Assembly: GCA_003219345.1 (NCBI GenBank)
Contig: QHOP01000179.1
Location: forward strand, 1,511 to 7,006
Direction: 5' to 3'
Source: Verrucomicrobiota bacterium
Lineage (GTDB): Bacteria > Verrucomicrobiota > Verrucomicrobiia > Limisphaerales > AV2
DNA length: 5,496 nt
Positions 1 to 5,469 of this stretch are shown here, piece after piece. Both the position numbers and the translations under genes were made by a program. Each line of letters opens with the position of its first letter. The stretch's first letter is position 1. The notes beneath the pieces are model-generated. The model was not told the origin of the DNA. It was given only the letters and a program-made list of their open reading frames with translations, and did no database searches.

Positions 1-5
1 AGCCA
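1..5 (+). tRNA. possible 3' end of an upstream tRNA (partial)
   Basis: The window opens with AGCCA, which fits the last acceptor base, a G discriminator and an encoded CCA tail. It ends five bases before a clear tRNA-Val-like gene, the spacing expected in a tandem tRNA array. Only five bases are visible, so this rests on position and on the downstream tRNAs also carrying encoded CCA. The amino-acid identity cannot be read. Confidence 0.3.
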
Positions 6-10
6 ATCAC

Positions 11-84
11 AGCCCGTTAGCTCAAAATGAGAGCGGCAGCCTTACAAACTGAGGACGCTGGAGAGTTACCAGCACGGGCTACCA
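11..84 (+). tRNA. tRNA-Val (anticodon UAC), atypical
   Basis: The segment folds as a tRNA of 74 nt including the encoded CCA. The acceptor stem AGCCCGT (11-17) pairs fully with ACGGGCT (74-80), followed by discriminator A81 and CCA 82-84. The D-stem GCTC/GAGC (20-23/31-34) is perfect. The anticodon loop CTTACAA (41-47) is the classic valine loop, with anticodon TAC at 43-45. The T-stem GCTGG/CCAGC (57-61/69-73) is perfect. Oddities: the anticodon stem has only three central pairs, with C-A next to the loop and G-A at the far end. The D-loop (AAAATGA) has no GG. The T-loop is AGAGTTA instead of a TTC-type loop. Base pair 1-72 is A-T. Valine identity is supported by the loop and by A73. The gene may be a divergent mobile-element tRNA or a decaying copy. 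Confidence 0.72.
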
Positions 85-107
85 ATTTGTAGAGGTTGAT
101 TGAAGGT

Positions 108-148
108 GGTTGATAATTGATGGACTTCAGATCCATCAACACTCAACC
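108..148 (+). repeat. 41-nt hairpin between the tRNA genes
   Basis: GGTTGA (108-113) pairs with TCAACC (143-148), and TTGATGGA (117-124) pairs with TCCATCAA (132-139). The two stems are separated by a symmetric 3x3 internal loop and close on the 7-nt loop CTTCAGA. That gives 14 base pairs in 41 nt. It lies between two tRNA genes, so it may be a processing or termination structure in a shared transcript, or the remnant of a mobile repeat. The stem is A/T-rich and no U-run follows, so it is not a standard intrinsic terminator. Confidence 0.6.
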
Positions 149-176
149 TTCAACTTTCAACTTTCAACTTTCAACC
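142..176 (+). repeat. 7-base tandem repeat (TTTCAAC)
   Basis: The unit CAACTTT repeats in phase three times from 151 to 171. A variant unit with CC in place of TT (CAACCTT) precedes it and a partial unit CAACC follows. The tract is strongly C/T-biased on the plus strand and ends ten bases before the 5' end of the tRNA-Gln gene. It has no coding role and may be a slippage-prone spacer. Confidence 0.75.
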
Positions 177-185
177 AATCCGAAT

Positions 186-260
186 TGCCTCGTTGCATAA
201 TCAGGAGTGCGTCGGTCTCTGAAACCGGAGGACCTGGAGCAAAACCAGGCGAGGCAGCCA
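186..260 (+). tRNA. tRNA-Gln (anticodon CUG), atypical T-loop
   Basis: A complete 75-nt cloverleaf can be drawn. The acceptor stem TGCCTCG (186-192) pairs perfectly with CGAGGCA (250-256), then discriminator G257 and encoded CCA 258-260. The D-stem is GCAT/GTGC (195-198/207-210) with loop AATCAGGA. The anticodon stem TCGGT/ACCGG (212-216/224-228) closes loop CTCTGAA, giving anticodon CTG at 219-221. The variable loop is AGGA, and the T-stem is CCTGG/CCAGG (233-237/245-249). U1-A72, G2-C71, G73 and the CUG anticodon agree with known GlnRS identity elements of the E. coli type. Odd point: the T-loop is AGCAAAA, so T54 and T55 are missing, although C56, A57 and A58 fit. An outer helix AATCCG/CGGATT (177-182/271-276) also brackets the gene. 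Confidence 0.82.
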
Positions 261-344
261 ACGCCTTCGGCGGATTACCAATTCTCAATGACCAATAGCC
301 AATAAAACACCAACAAAGAACAAACACCGAATCGAAACGCGCAC

Positions 345-381
345 TCGATTTAACGGTTCAACGATTTAACGATTTAACGAA
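345..381 (+). repeat. short direct repeat (CGATTTAAC)
   Basis: The 9-base unit CGATTTAAC occurs at 346-354, 362-370 and 371-379. The last two copies are in tandem and end five bases before the ATG of the HNH-like fragment. The first is separated from them by GGTTCAA. The position just ahead of a start codon could suggest operator-like half-sites, but a simple slippage repeat explains it equally well. Confidence 0.65.
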
Positions 382-384
382 CGT

Positions 385-585
385 ATGAGTGACATTCTGA
401 ACAAGACGATTGTGCTGGTGCTGAACCGCAACTGGCAGGCGATCCACGTGCGCACGCCGCAGGAGGCGTTCTGCATGATGGGTGACCGTGAAACAAGAAT
501 AACAACTCTGAAGGAGTTGTGTCCGGGCCTTTCGTCGGAGCGCGGCTGTGTCTGCAAGACCAGCCGCAGCGCGGGGAGATTTTGA
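385..585 (+). pseudogene. HNH-endonuclease-like gene, 5' fragment only
   Basis: The first ~32 residues, starting MSDILNK and containing VLVLNRNWQAIHV and TPQEAFCMM, match from memory the conserved N-terminus of a family of HNH endonucleases common in Verrucomicrobia and Planctomycetes. A full-length member would continue for well over 100 residues to the HNH catalytic core. Here the match stops at about 480. The reading frame then runs through a hairpin repeat and the left arm of a palindromic element, and ends at TGA 583-585 after 66 codons. No HNH catalytic residue remains, so the product should be inactive. The ATG at 385 fits the family start. No Shine-Dalgarno sequence is visible. Residues 33-66 are repeat-derived and have no meaning as a domain. 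Confidence 0.6.
502..520 (+). repeat. stem-loop repeat
   Basis: ACAACTC (502-508) and GAGTTGT (514-520) form a perfect 7-bp stem with loop TGAAG. It resembles the hairpin at 653-670, which also has CAAC...GTTG arms. It may be the first hairpin of another copy of the stem-loop unit found further downstream. It sits where the HNH-like homology has just ended, so it may mark the disrupting repeat. Confidence 0.6.
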
Positions 586-642
586 CGCATCCGGTTTGCC
601 AGAGTGCTGCGGCTGGTGCGCTTGCACACAGCCGCGCTCCGA
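535..642. repeat. 108-bp palindromic interspersed repeat (MITE-like)
   Basis: The ends are a perfect 17-bp inverted repeat: TCGGAGCGCGGCTGTGT at 535-551 and its complement at 626-642. With two small gaps the symmetry continues inward, through GCAAG and ACCAGCCGCAGC, to 570 on the left and 607 on the right. Each arm is about 36 nt, around an unpaired centre at 571-606. It has no coding capacity. The size and terminal symmetry fit a non-autonomous mobile repeat or a REP-type element. No target duplication is evident. Similar GC-rich palindromes are scattered through verrucomicrobial genomes as far as I recall. Confidence 0.8.
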
Positions 643-652
643 AAAGTAGATG

Positions 653-750
653 CAACCCGCTTCGGGGTTGTGGATGATTTGAACGTTGACCCAAGGTAGG
701 CCGCTTGCGCGGCCAACCTTGGGCTCAATGATGGAATCCCTTTGGGATTC
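653..750 (+). repeat. three-hairpin repeat unit
   Basis: Three stem-loops follow one another. CAACCC/GGGTTG (653-658/665-670) has a 6-nt loop. CCCAAGGT/ACCTTGGG (690-697/716-723) encloses GGCCGC/GCGGCC (699-704/709-714) with one A-A mismatch, giving 14 pairs. GAATCCC/GGGATTC (734-740/744-750) has a 3-nt loop. This order resembles a stem-loop repeat I recall from Planctomycetes and Verrucomicrobia intergenic DNA. It has no open frame with coding character. It could be transcribed as a structured RNA, but no promoter is visible. Between 751 and 826 I see only GC-rich sequence without a clear feature. Confidence 0.65.
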
Positions 751-826
751 AAACATTGGCGCGCGCAGCGCGGTTAGGCTCGCGCGGCAGAAACGAAAAA
801 CAGTGGCGTGCTTGCATCGCCGCATC

Positions 827-1711
827 TCACAAAGCAAAAATCTTGTCCATGCGCTGCGCCAGGTCGCGGGCGGTTTCGACATTGGACGCCTGGTCGGACG
901 GTTGCTCGGAGATCGCCCAGCCAGAGTAGCCGGCGCGGTCCAGGGCGTTCATCACCGCCGGCCAGTTCGTGTCGCCGTCGAGTAATTTCGGGCGCGCGCC
1001 CGACCGGACGCCTGGCGCCGAAGGCTTCGCGCTGAAATCCTTGACATGGATTTTCACGATGCGTTTCCCGAGGAGGTTAATCCACTTTTCCGCCGGTCCG
1101 ACGCGACCCGCGTTGCCTATGTCGAAATGCCAGCCCACCCACTCGCTGTTGATCGCTTCGAGATATTCGATCGCCTGCTCGGGTGACATGATAAAGTTGT
1201 TCCCGACGTTCTCGATCGCGATTTTCACAGCGGCGTCCTGCGCCACCGGAATGGCTTTTTTGATTTCCACGATGGAACGCTCAAAACACTGCTGATAAGT
1301 CACGCCATCGCGGGCGACACCCGGAACCAACAGCACGCTCGAGGCGCCGTAGGCTTTCGCGTCCTGCAAACTCTGCACCAGTCCGTCGAAACCGATTTTG
1401 CGGGTGGCTTCATCGGGCGCCGAGAGCGGCTTTGCCCAATGGGTGTGGCAACAGACGCTGGCGGCTTTCAGGCCGGTCTCCTTGAACGCCGCGAGGACCT
1501 CCTCGCGATCCATGCCGCCCATCGGTTCCACGCCTTCGAATCCCGCTTCTTTCATGACGCGGTACTTTTCGAGCACCGAGCCCTTCACTCCGATAGTGGA
1601 ATACATGATCGCCTTGCGCAGATTGCGCTTCGAAGCGGCTGAGGCCGACGGAAGAACAGCCACTGCCGCCGCGCTGGCCGCCGTAATTTTGAGAAACGAT
1701 CGTCGATTCAT
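827..1711 (-). CDS. Tat-exported sugar phosphate isomerase/epimerase-family protein
   Basis: This 294-residue protein belongs to the xylose-isomerase-like TIM-barrel superfamily (AP_endonuc_2 fold). These enzymes isomerise or epimerise sugars, keto-sugars or inositol derivatives with a divalent metal. Residues 1-25 form a twin-arginine signal (RRSFLK at 3-8, then an Ala/Val-rich stretch and a possible cut after ASA), so it should act outside the cytoplasm. The barrel covers about residues 32-290. Probable metal ligands are E167 in IAIENVG, D197 in HFDIGN, H222 in KIHVKDF and E269 in AISEQ, spaced as in the family. The length is normal. ATG at 1711 places the Tat motif correctly; no clear ribosome-binding site precedes it. 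It lies 102 bases downstream of the oxidoreductase gene in the same orientation, and the two may form an operon interrupted by a repeat element. The substrate is unknown. Confidence 0.9.
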   Translation of the reverse strand: MNRRSFLKITAASAAAVAVLPSASAASKRNLRKAIMYSTIGVKGSVLEKYRVMKEAGFEGVEPMGGMDREEVLAAFKETGLKAASVCCHTHWAKPLSAPDEATRKIGFDGLVQSLQDAKAYGASSVLLVPGVARDGVTYQQCFERSIVEIKKAIPVAQDAAVKIAIENVGNNFIMSPEQAIEYLEAINSEWVGWHFDIGNAGRVGPAEKWINLLGKRIVKIHVKDFSAKPSAPGVRSGARPKLLDGDTNWPAVMNALDRAGYSGWAISEQPSDQASNVETARDLAQRMDKIFAL

Positions 1712-1727
1712 ATAAACATTTATTTCA

Positions 1728-1803
1728 CGTAGCAGCCGAGGTCACGAGGCTCAATTTTTTTTGAGAAAAAGACGAAGTGAGCCTCCTTACGTCGGCTGCT
1801 ACG
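1728..1803. repeat. 76-bp inverted-repeat element between co-directional genes
   Basis: The 26-nt arms at 1728-1753 and 1778-1803 are inverted copies with 23 of 26 matches. Both outer ends read CGTAGCAGCCGA and both inner ends AGGCTCA. The spacer 1754-1777 includes a T-run and a small CTCAA/TTGAG hairpin. No matching target duplication is visible. The element fills most of the 102-bp gap between the stop of the oxidoreductase gene and the start of the isomerase gene. When transcribed it would form a long stem that could stabilise, attenuate or end the message. It looks like a member of a dispersed repeat family, different in sequence from the one at 535-642. Confidence 0.85.
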
Positions 1804-1813
1804 AATTCTAAGG

Positions 1814-3301
1814 TTAAGCCTTCAAGATATCGTCCCAGCCTTTGCGATACAGGGGCCGCTTGATGAACGGGGCTGCTTCCGTGGCCGCGTTCGTCGCGCG
1901 CAAGTTCTGATAATCCCACTCGATTTTCTTCCCCGTCCGATAAGCGACGTTGCCCAGGTGATTGCATTCCGTCGTCCAACCCGAATATTGGAAGTTTGAC
2001 CCTGGCACCGGCCCGTTTCCCTTGGCGTAGTTGACCCACTCAACCCAGTGGCCTGGCGAGCGAGGCAGCGTTTCGGGCGGCATTTGGAAATCTTTGAATT
2101 TCTCCTCGGGCAGCAACTTGCCATTGCCGAGCAGCATGCCCTTTTGGCCGATGAACACGCACGAGCGCCCGCCCCACGCAGGCACCCACCCCGGCGGCTT
2201 GCTGTTTCCCTGATGCCAGACGAGCTTCAGCGCCGGTTGTGCGCCTACAGCCGCGAAGTGAAACGTCGCCATGAGTGTGGCCGGTGCCAGTTCACGATGC
2301 GGCGTCGGGACGTTGGGTGAAACGCCTTCAACCGAAAGCGGCGCCAACACCTTCCCACCCTTCCCGTCCGGCCGCCACAGATCCAACACGGTAAACGGCA
2401 CGTCGTTGTCGTGACTGCCGAGATCGCTCATCGTGCCATTGCCGAAATCCCACCAGCGATACCACCGTGGCCCGGGAAAATAGGTCGCATGATACGGCCG
2501 CTCCGGCGCGGGGCCGAGCCACAGGTCCCAGTTCATGGTTGACGGGACCGGCATTTCCTCTTTGAACCGGTCCACGATCTGAATGCCGTTGTAAAAGCCG
2601 TGCGGTTTGTCGAACTTCTCGGCGGAGGCCGCATCCTGCAATCCCCACGCGCGGTCAGCCCAAACGTGGACTTCATGCACCGGTCCGATGACGCCGGTGT
2701 TAAGAATTTCTTTGATCATCCGCCGCGCAGGAGAAGCGTGTCCCTGGTTGCCCATTTGAGTCGACAGCTTCGGAAACTTTGCCGCGGTCTCGCGGATGAG
2801 GCGAGTTTCCCAAATATTGTAAGCGAGCGGCTTCTCGCAATAGACATGCTTGCCATGGATCAACGCGAGGTAGGTGGCGAACGCGTGCGTGTGTTCCGCC
2901 GTGGATACCACGACGGCGTCGAAGTCGTTCGGTCGATCGAACACGCGCCGCAGATCCGTGAATTGTTTGGCTTGCGCGTATCGCTGCGACGCGGAGTCCA
3001 ACGCGAGTTGGTTCACATCGCAGAGCACCGTGACGTTCTCGTCGGGATGCGGCCCTTCAGTGGCCGCGCCGGCTCTCCTGCCGCTCCCGCCTGCACCACG
3101 GCCTGGCACGACGGTGAGTTCGCTCAAGCTCGCGTTCGCGCGACCGCCAGCGGCAATGAACGCGATGTTCAATTTACTGTTGAGATTTTGGCCGCGCAGA
3201 AACGCCGGCGCCGCGGTGAGGACACCGGCCGCCAGGGTCCGGCCAACAAACTGACGCCGCGTCATCGCGCGGGAGAGAGGTTTATTCGTAATCTTCTTCA
3301 T
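1814..3301 (-). CDS. Tat-exported Gfo/Idh/MocA-family oxidoreductase
   Basis: This 495-residue protein is an NAD(P)-dependent dehydrogenase-like protein of the glucose-fructose oxidoreductase/inositol dehydrogenase family. Residues 13-38 are a twin-arginine signal (TRRQFVGRTL, then a hydrophobic stretch ending AFLRGQ). The Rossmann domain starts near 43 (KLNIAFIAAGGRA), with CDVNQ at 94-98, VVSTAEHTHA at 131-140 and the family hallmark EKP at 156-158, whose lysine is usually catalytic. The C-terminal domain includes WDLWLGPAPERPY, WWDFGNGTMSDLGSH (283-297) and WVEWVNY. Oddities: the nucleotide loop reads AAGGRA instead of GxGxxG, and a Gly/Ala/Arg-rich insert lies at about 67-87. I chose ATG 3301; an in-frame TTG at 3328 would add nine residues, and ATG 3265 would begin directly at the Tat motif. 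It lies upstream of the isomerase/epimerase gene. The substrate, probably a sugar or cyclitol, cannot be assigned. Confidence 0.92.
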   Translation of the reverse strand: MKKITNKPLSRAMTRRQFVGRTLAAGVLTAAPAFLRGQNLNSKLNIAFIAAGGRANASLSELTVVPGRGAGGSGRRAGAATEGPHPDENVTVLCDVNQLALDSASQRYAQAKQFTDLRRVFDRPNDFDAVVVSTAEHTHAFATYLALIHGKHVYCEKPLAYNIWETRLIRETAAKFPKLSTQMGNQGHASPARRMIKEILNTGVIGPVHEVHVWADRAWGLQDAASAEKFDKPHGFYNGIQIVDRFKEEMPVPSTMNWDLWLGPAPERPYHATYFPGPRWYRWWDFGNGTMSDLGSHDNDVPFTVLDLWRPDGKGGKVLAPLSVEGVSPNVPTPHRELAPATLMATFHFAAVGAQPALKLVWHQGNSKPPGWVPAWGGRSCVFIGQKGMLLGNGKLLPEEKFKDFQMPPETLPRSPGHWVEWVNYAKGNGPVPGSNFQYSGWTTECNHLGNVAYRTGKKIEWDYQNLRATNAATEAAPFIKRPLYRKGWDDILKA

Positions 3302-3417
3302 GGGCTTTGGGAGATCATCAAAATCCAACGAATAGAGAGCTCATGATGGTTCTCTTTTCCACAGAATGACCGAATCGTAACTTTCCGATGCTTGGCTACA
3401 AGAAGAAAGTCCCTGGA

Positions 3418-5363
3418 ATCGCTTCGCACCAGCGCCAATTCATGAGAGCCTTTTGAGCGAAGGGCGTTTGTTCAAGACCAGACGGAGTGCAGCAGCGCGG
3501 TGGTCTTGAGCCATGAGCGACTGAAAATCGGTGGTAGTAACGTGATCGGGCCGGCGCTGAGCGGCTCGCCATTCCATGAAGAGGCTGTTGGCGATTCGGC
3601 GAAACATGCCAAGCACCCACATCCCATTGTCACTCTGGACTCGGCAGCGGTCGTCATTGTAGGAGACGTCCAAACGTTGGTGAAGCCCGCTCTCGATGCC
3701 CCAACCTGCCCGGTTCAGACGCAACCACCGCTGGGCCTTCAACTCGGCACGGGGCGCGCTGGTGATCAAGGCCACCTCTTCATCTTTTCGCCCTTCGGTT
3801 TGGCGCAAGAGTCGCGCCGCTTGCGCCGCCATGGGAAAGCCGACGTCCTCCGCCGTGACAGCCGCCGTGCGGATCACACGGTTTTCCGCTCGCCCTTTGT
3901 TGTCCTCTTGCGTGCGGGCTTGTGTCGGCGTCGGCTGCTCAGGGGGGAAAATCCGCTCGGGGAGCGGATACTTTCTTGTCGATGTTTGCCCGCAGCGTGG
4001 GCTGATTGTTTTTGACCGTGAGCAGGTAGTGCCCCCCGGCTTCCAGCACCACTTTGCGTGCGGTTTCATCCTGAGTGTGTAGTGCGTCCAGGCTGACCAA
4101 TCGATCCTCCAAATCCAGAGGCGGGATCAATTCCTGTTGCGCGACAGGAATCTCATTGGTCTTTTCGTCCACCACGGCGCTGCCCAAGTAGTGCTGGCTG
4201 GGCACGGTCACGGCCGTGAGAATCGAAGCGCCGCTGCCATGCCGAGGCTCCTTGCCGTCCATGACCACCAGTTCCTCCCGCGGCGCTGGCCCCCGAAGCT
4301 GCCGTTGAATGGCCAGCAGCGTCTCATTGAGCTTGAGCGCCTCGATCCCGGCCAGGAACCGGCTGAAAGTCGATTGGGAGGGAGCCGGATACTTCCCCTG
4401 AGGATTGCGCCGGATTCCCAACGCACGTCGTTGGGCTTGACTCATGCCACGAGCAAATTTTTCCAGATCCGTCTGACCCCGCGGCGCTTCGCAGAGCAAG
4501 GCCAGCAGAATGAGTGCTGCCAGGCTGAACAGAGGATACGATTCGACCCGCTCCCGGTATTCGGGCAGCTTTTTGAAGTGTTCAACAATGGAGCGAATTT
4601 CCTTCACCCGGCGCGTGCATCGAGGAGCCACTTTGAGCTCCACGATCGCCAGCTCCGGTTTGAGATGCTCTGCTTGCAGATGCCGGCAAGCGTTCCGCTG
4701 GAGGGAGCGCACGAATAGACGTTTAGGCTTGTCATGCTTGACGTAATAGTCGCGTTGACACCGTCCCCATCCATCCGTCTGGCCTAATTCAATCCAGCCA
4801 TTAGCGGTGTAGACCGTGCCGCAAAACTGTTCCGGATCGACGAACGTCTCAACTGCCAGAATCGGATGACCGTAATGGGCCTGCCAATCACTGCTGAGCC
4901 GATCCAACGTCAGGCGCAGAATCCGGGAACCCAGATTAGGCACTGAACAATCGGACAGAAGGAGAAAACGGCTGTTATTGGTGAGGAGGCTCAGCCTTCG
5001 CCGACGCTGCTCGTTGCTCCAGCCGATCCAGCACTCTCGATATTTCAGGTGATTGGCGGCTGCACTGAAGACCAGAATCCCCAGCCATTCACCAGCGGCA
5101 TCGGTGGCGATATAGTAGAGACGTTCGCCTACGGGGCGAAGGTTGCCCAGGTAGTGGTGTTGTTCGAGCAGCTTGCCAATGCGCGGCAATTGCTTTACCG
5201 AGGCAAGGTGCACTTGGACCTCGTTTAACAGTTGCTGTTGGATCTTGTCAGGTAGTCGTTTTGGTTTGGCCATGTCCGCGACGGTAAATCGTCACGAACG
5301 GAATGTCCCGACAAATCGCTCAACCTTCAGCACATTACGAGCTTGCCCCTGACGAAGCATTGG
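3418..5363 (-). mobile_element. ISAs1-type insertion sequence with DruA-domain transposase (ends tentative)
   Basis: The element is defined by its transposase (3440-5273). Its ends are inferred. The 7-bp sequence CCCTGGA occurs in direct orientation at 3411-3417 and 5364-5370 and may be the target duplication. Just inside are partly matching inverted ends: AATCGCTTCG on the left (3417-3426) and, read inward from the right, AATGCTTCG (5361 down to 5353), followed by similar CAG..GC-CAA stretches. This gives about 1.95 kb, with 22 bp beyond the stop and 90 bp before the start, a normal IS layout. ISAs1 elements are usually described with 8-10 bp duplications, so a 7-bp repeat is slightly short and could be chance. 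No passenger gene is present. Confidence 0.45.
3440..5273 (-). pseudogene. DruA (DUF4338)-ISAs1 family transposase, frame broken at 3942-3947
   Basis: The frame from ATG 5273 gives 444 residues. About 30-180 is a DruA/DUF4338 domain: HHYLG 39-43, WIGWS 82-86, NNSRFLLL 99-106, NLGSRIL 113-119, ETFVD 142-146. About 225-325 is the ISAs1-associated helical domain (YPLFSLAALILLALL, APSQSTFSRFL). Then the DDE domain starts, with D339 in VMDGK and D396 in SLDALHTQ, and VKNNQPTL at 420-427. The frame stops at TGA (3941-3939) right after TTT CCC CCC. The +1 frame continues without gap (EQPTPTQARTQEDNKGRAEN) to the third acidic residue in WGIESGLHQRLDVSYNDD and ends at TGA 3442-3440. Joined, it is about 610 residues, with the glutamate near 527. 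Dropping one C from the run restores the frame. It is either a disabled copy, a sequencing error in a homopolymer, or a +1 recoding site. Transposases of this family move DNA by DDE chemistry; the role of the DruA part is not known to me. Confidence 0.85.
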
Positions 5364-5404
5364 CCCTGGACCACCTTGGAGGCATCTCAGTTTCTTGCAA
5401 TGCT

Positions 5405-5469
5405 AGTGGCACGGGTGTCCCGCCCGTGAGTTCCTGCTTGGAGCAACCGGGCGGGACGCCCGTGCCACT
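5405..5469. repeat. 65-bp inverted repeat (hairpin element)
   Basis: The arms at 5405-5426 and 5448-5469 are 22 nt long and match at 21 positions. The single difference is a T that would still form a G-U pair in RNA. Each arm begins AGTGGCACGGG and ends GTCCCGCCCG. The 21-nt loop is at 5427-5447. The sequence type (GGCACGGG...CCCGCCCGTG) is a recurring intergenic palindrome in Verrucomicrobia as far as I recall. No gene is visible between the insertion sequence and the window end, so the element's effect on neighbours is unknown. Confidence 0.85.

Noticed and set aside
117..139. A third tRNA reading UGA (loop CTTCAGA has anticodon TCA, like tRNA-Sec)
   Set aside because: The 7-nt loop and stem look like an anticodon arm, but no T-arm or D-arm can be placed around it. 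The only acceptor-like pairing (GGTTGA/TCAACC) lacks a CCA-type end.
94..176. Integron attC-like recombination site
   Set aside because: An attC begins with a YYAAC-type and ends with a GTTRR-type core on the same strand. Here the outer ends are the reverse (GTTG first, CAAC last), and no integrase or cassette pattern is visible.
110..298. Open frame of 62 codons across the tRNA region
   Set aside because: It runs through the 7-base repeats and straight across the tRNA-Gln gene. The composition is repeat-driven and no family is recognisable.
358..882. Long minus-strand open frames opposite the HNH fragment and repeats
   Set aside because: They are GC-rich shadows crossing palindromes and hairpins, with no recognisable domain.
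2600..3346. 248-codon plus-strand frame opposite the oxidoreductase
   Set aside because: It is fully antisense to a well-supported gene. Its Arg/Val-rich composition is typical of a high-GC shadow frame.
3329..3410. Minus-strand promoter for the oxidoreductase (TTGTAG, 16 bases, TACGAT)
   Set aside because: Both hexamers are weak matches and promoter rules for this lineage are uncertain, so it was not listed as a feature.
3500..4082. Plus-strand frames opposite the transposase C-terminal half
   Set aside because: They mirror the transposase on the other strand and show no family features.
3453..5323. TTGAGCGA (3453-3460) and its complement (5316-5323) as IS terminal repeats
   Set aside because: The left copy lies inside the transposase coding sequence, 11 bases before the stop codon, and the match does not extend. 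It is probably chance.
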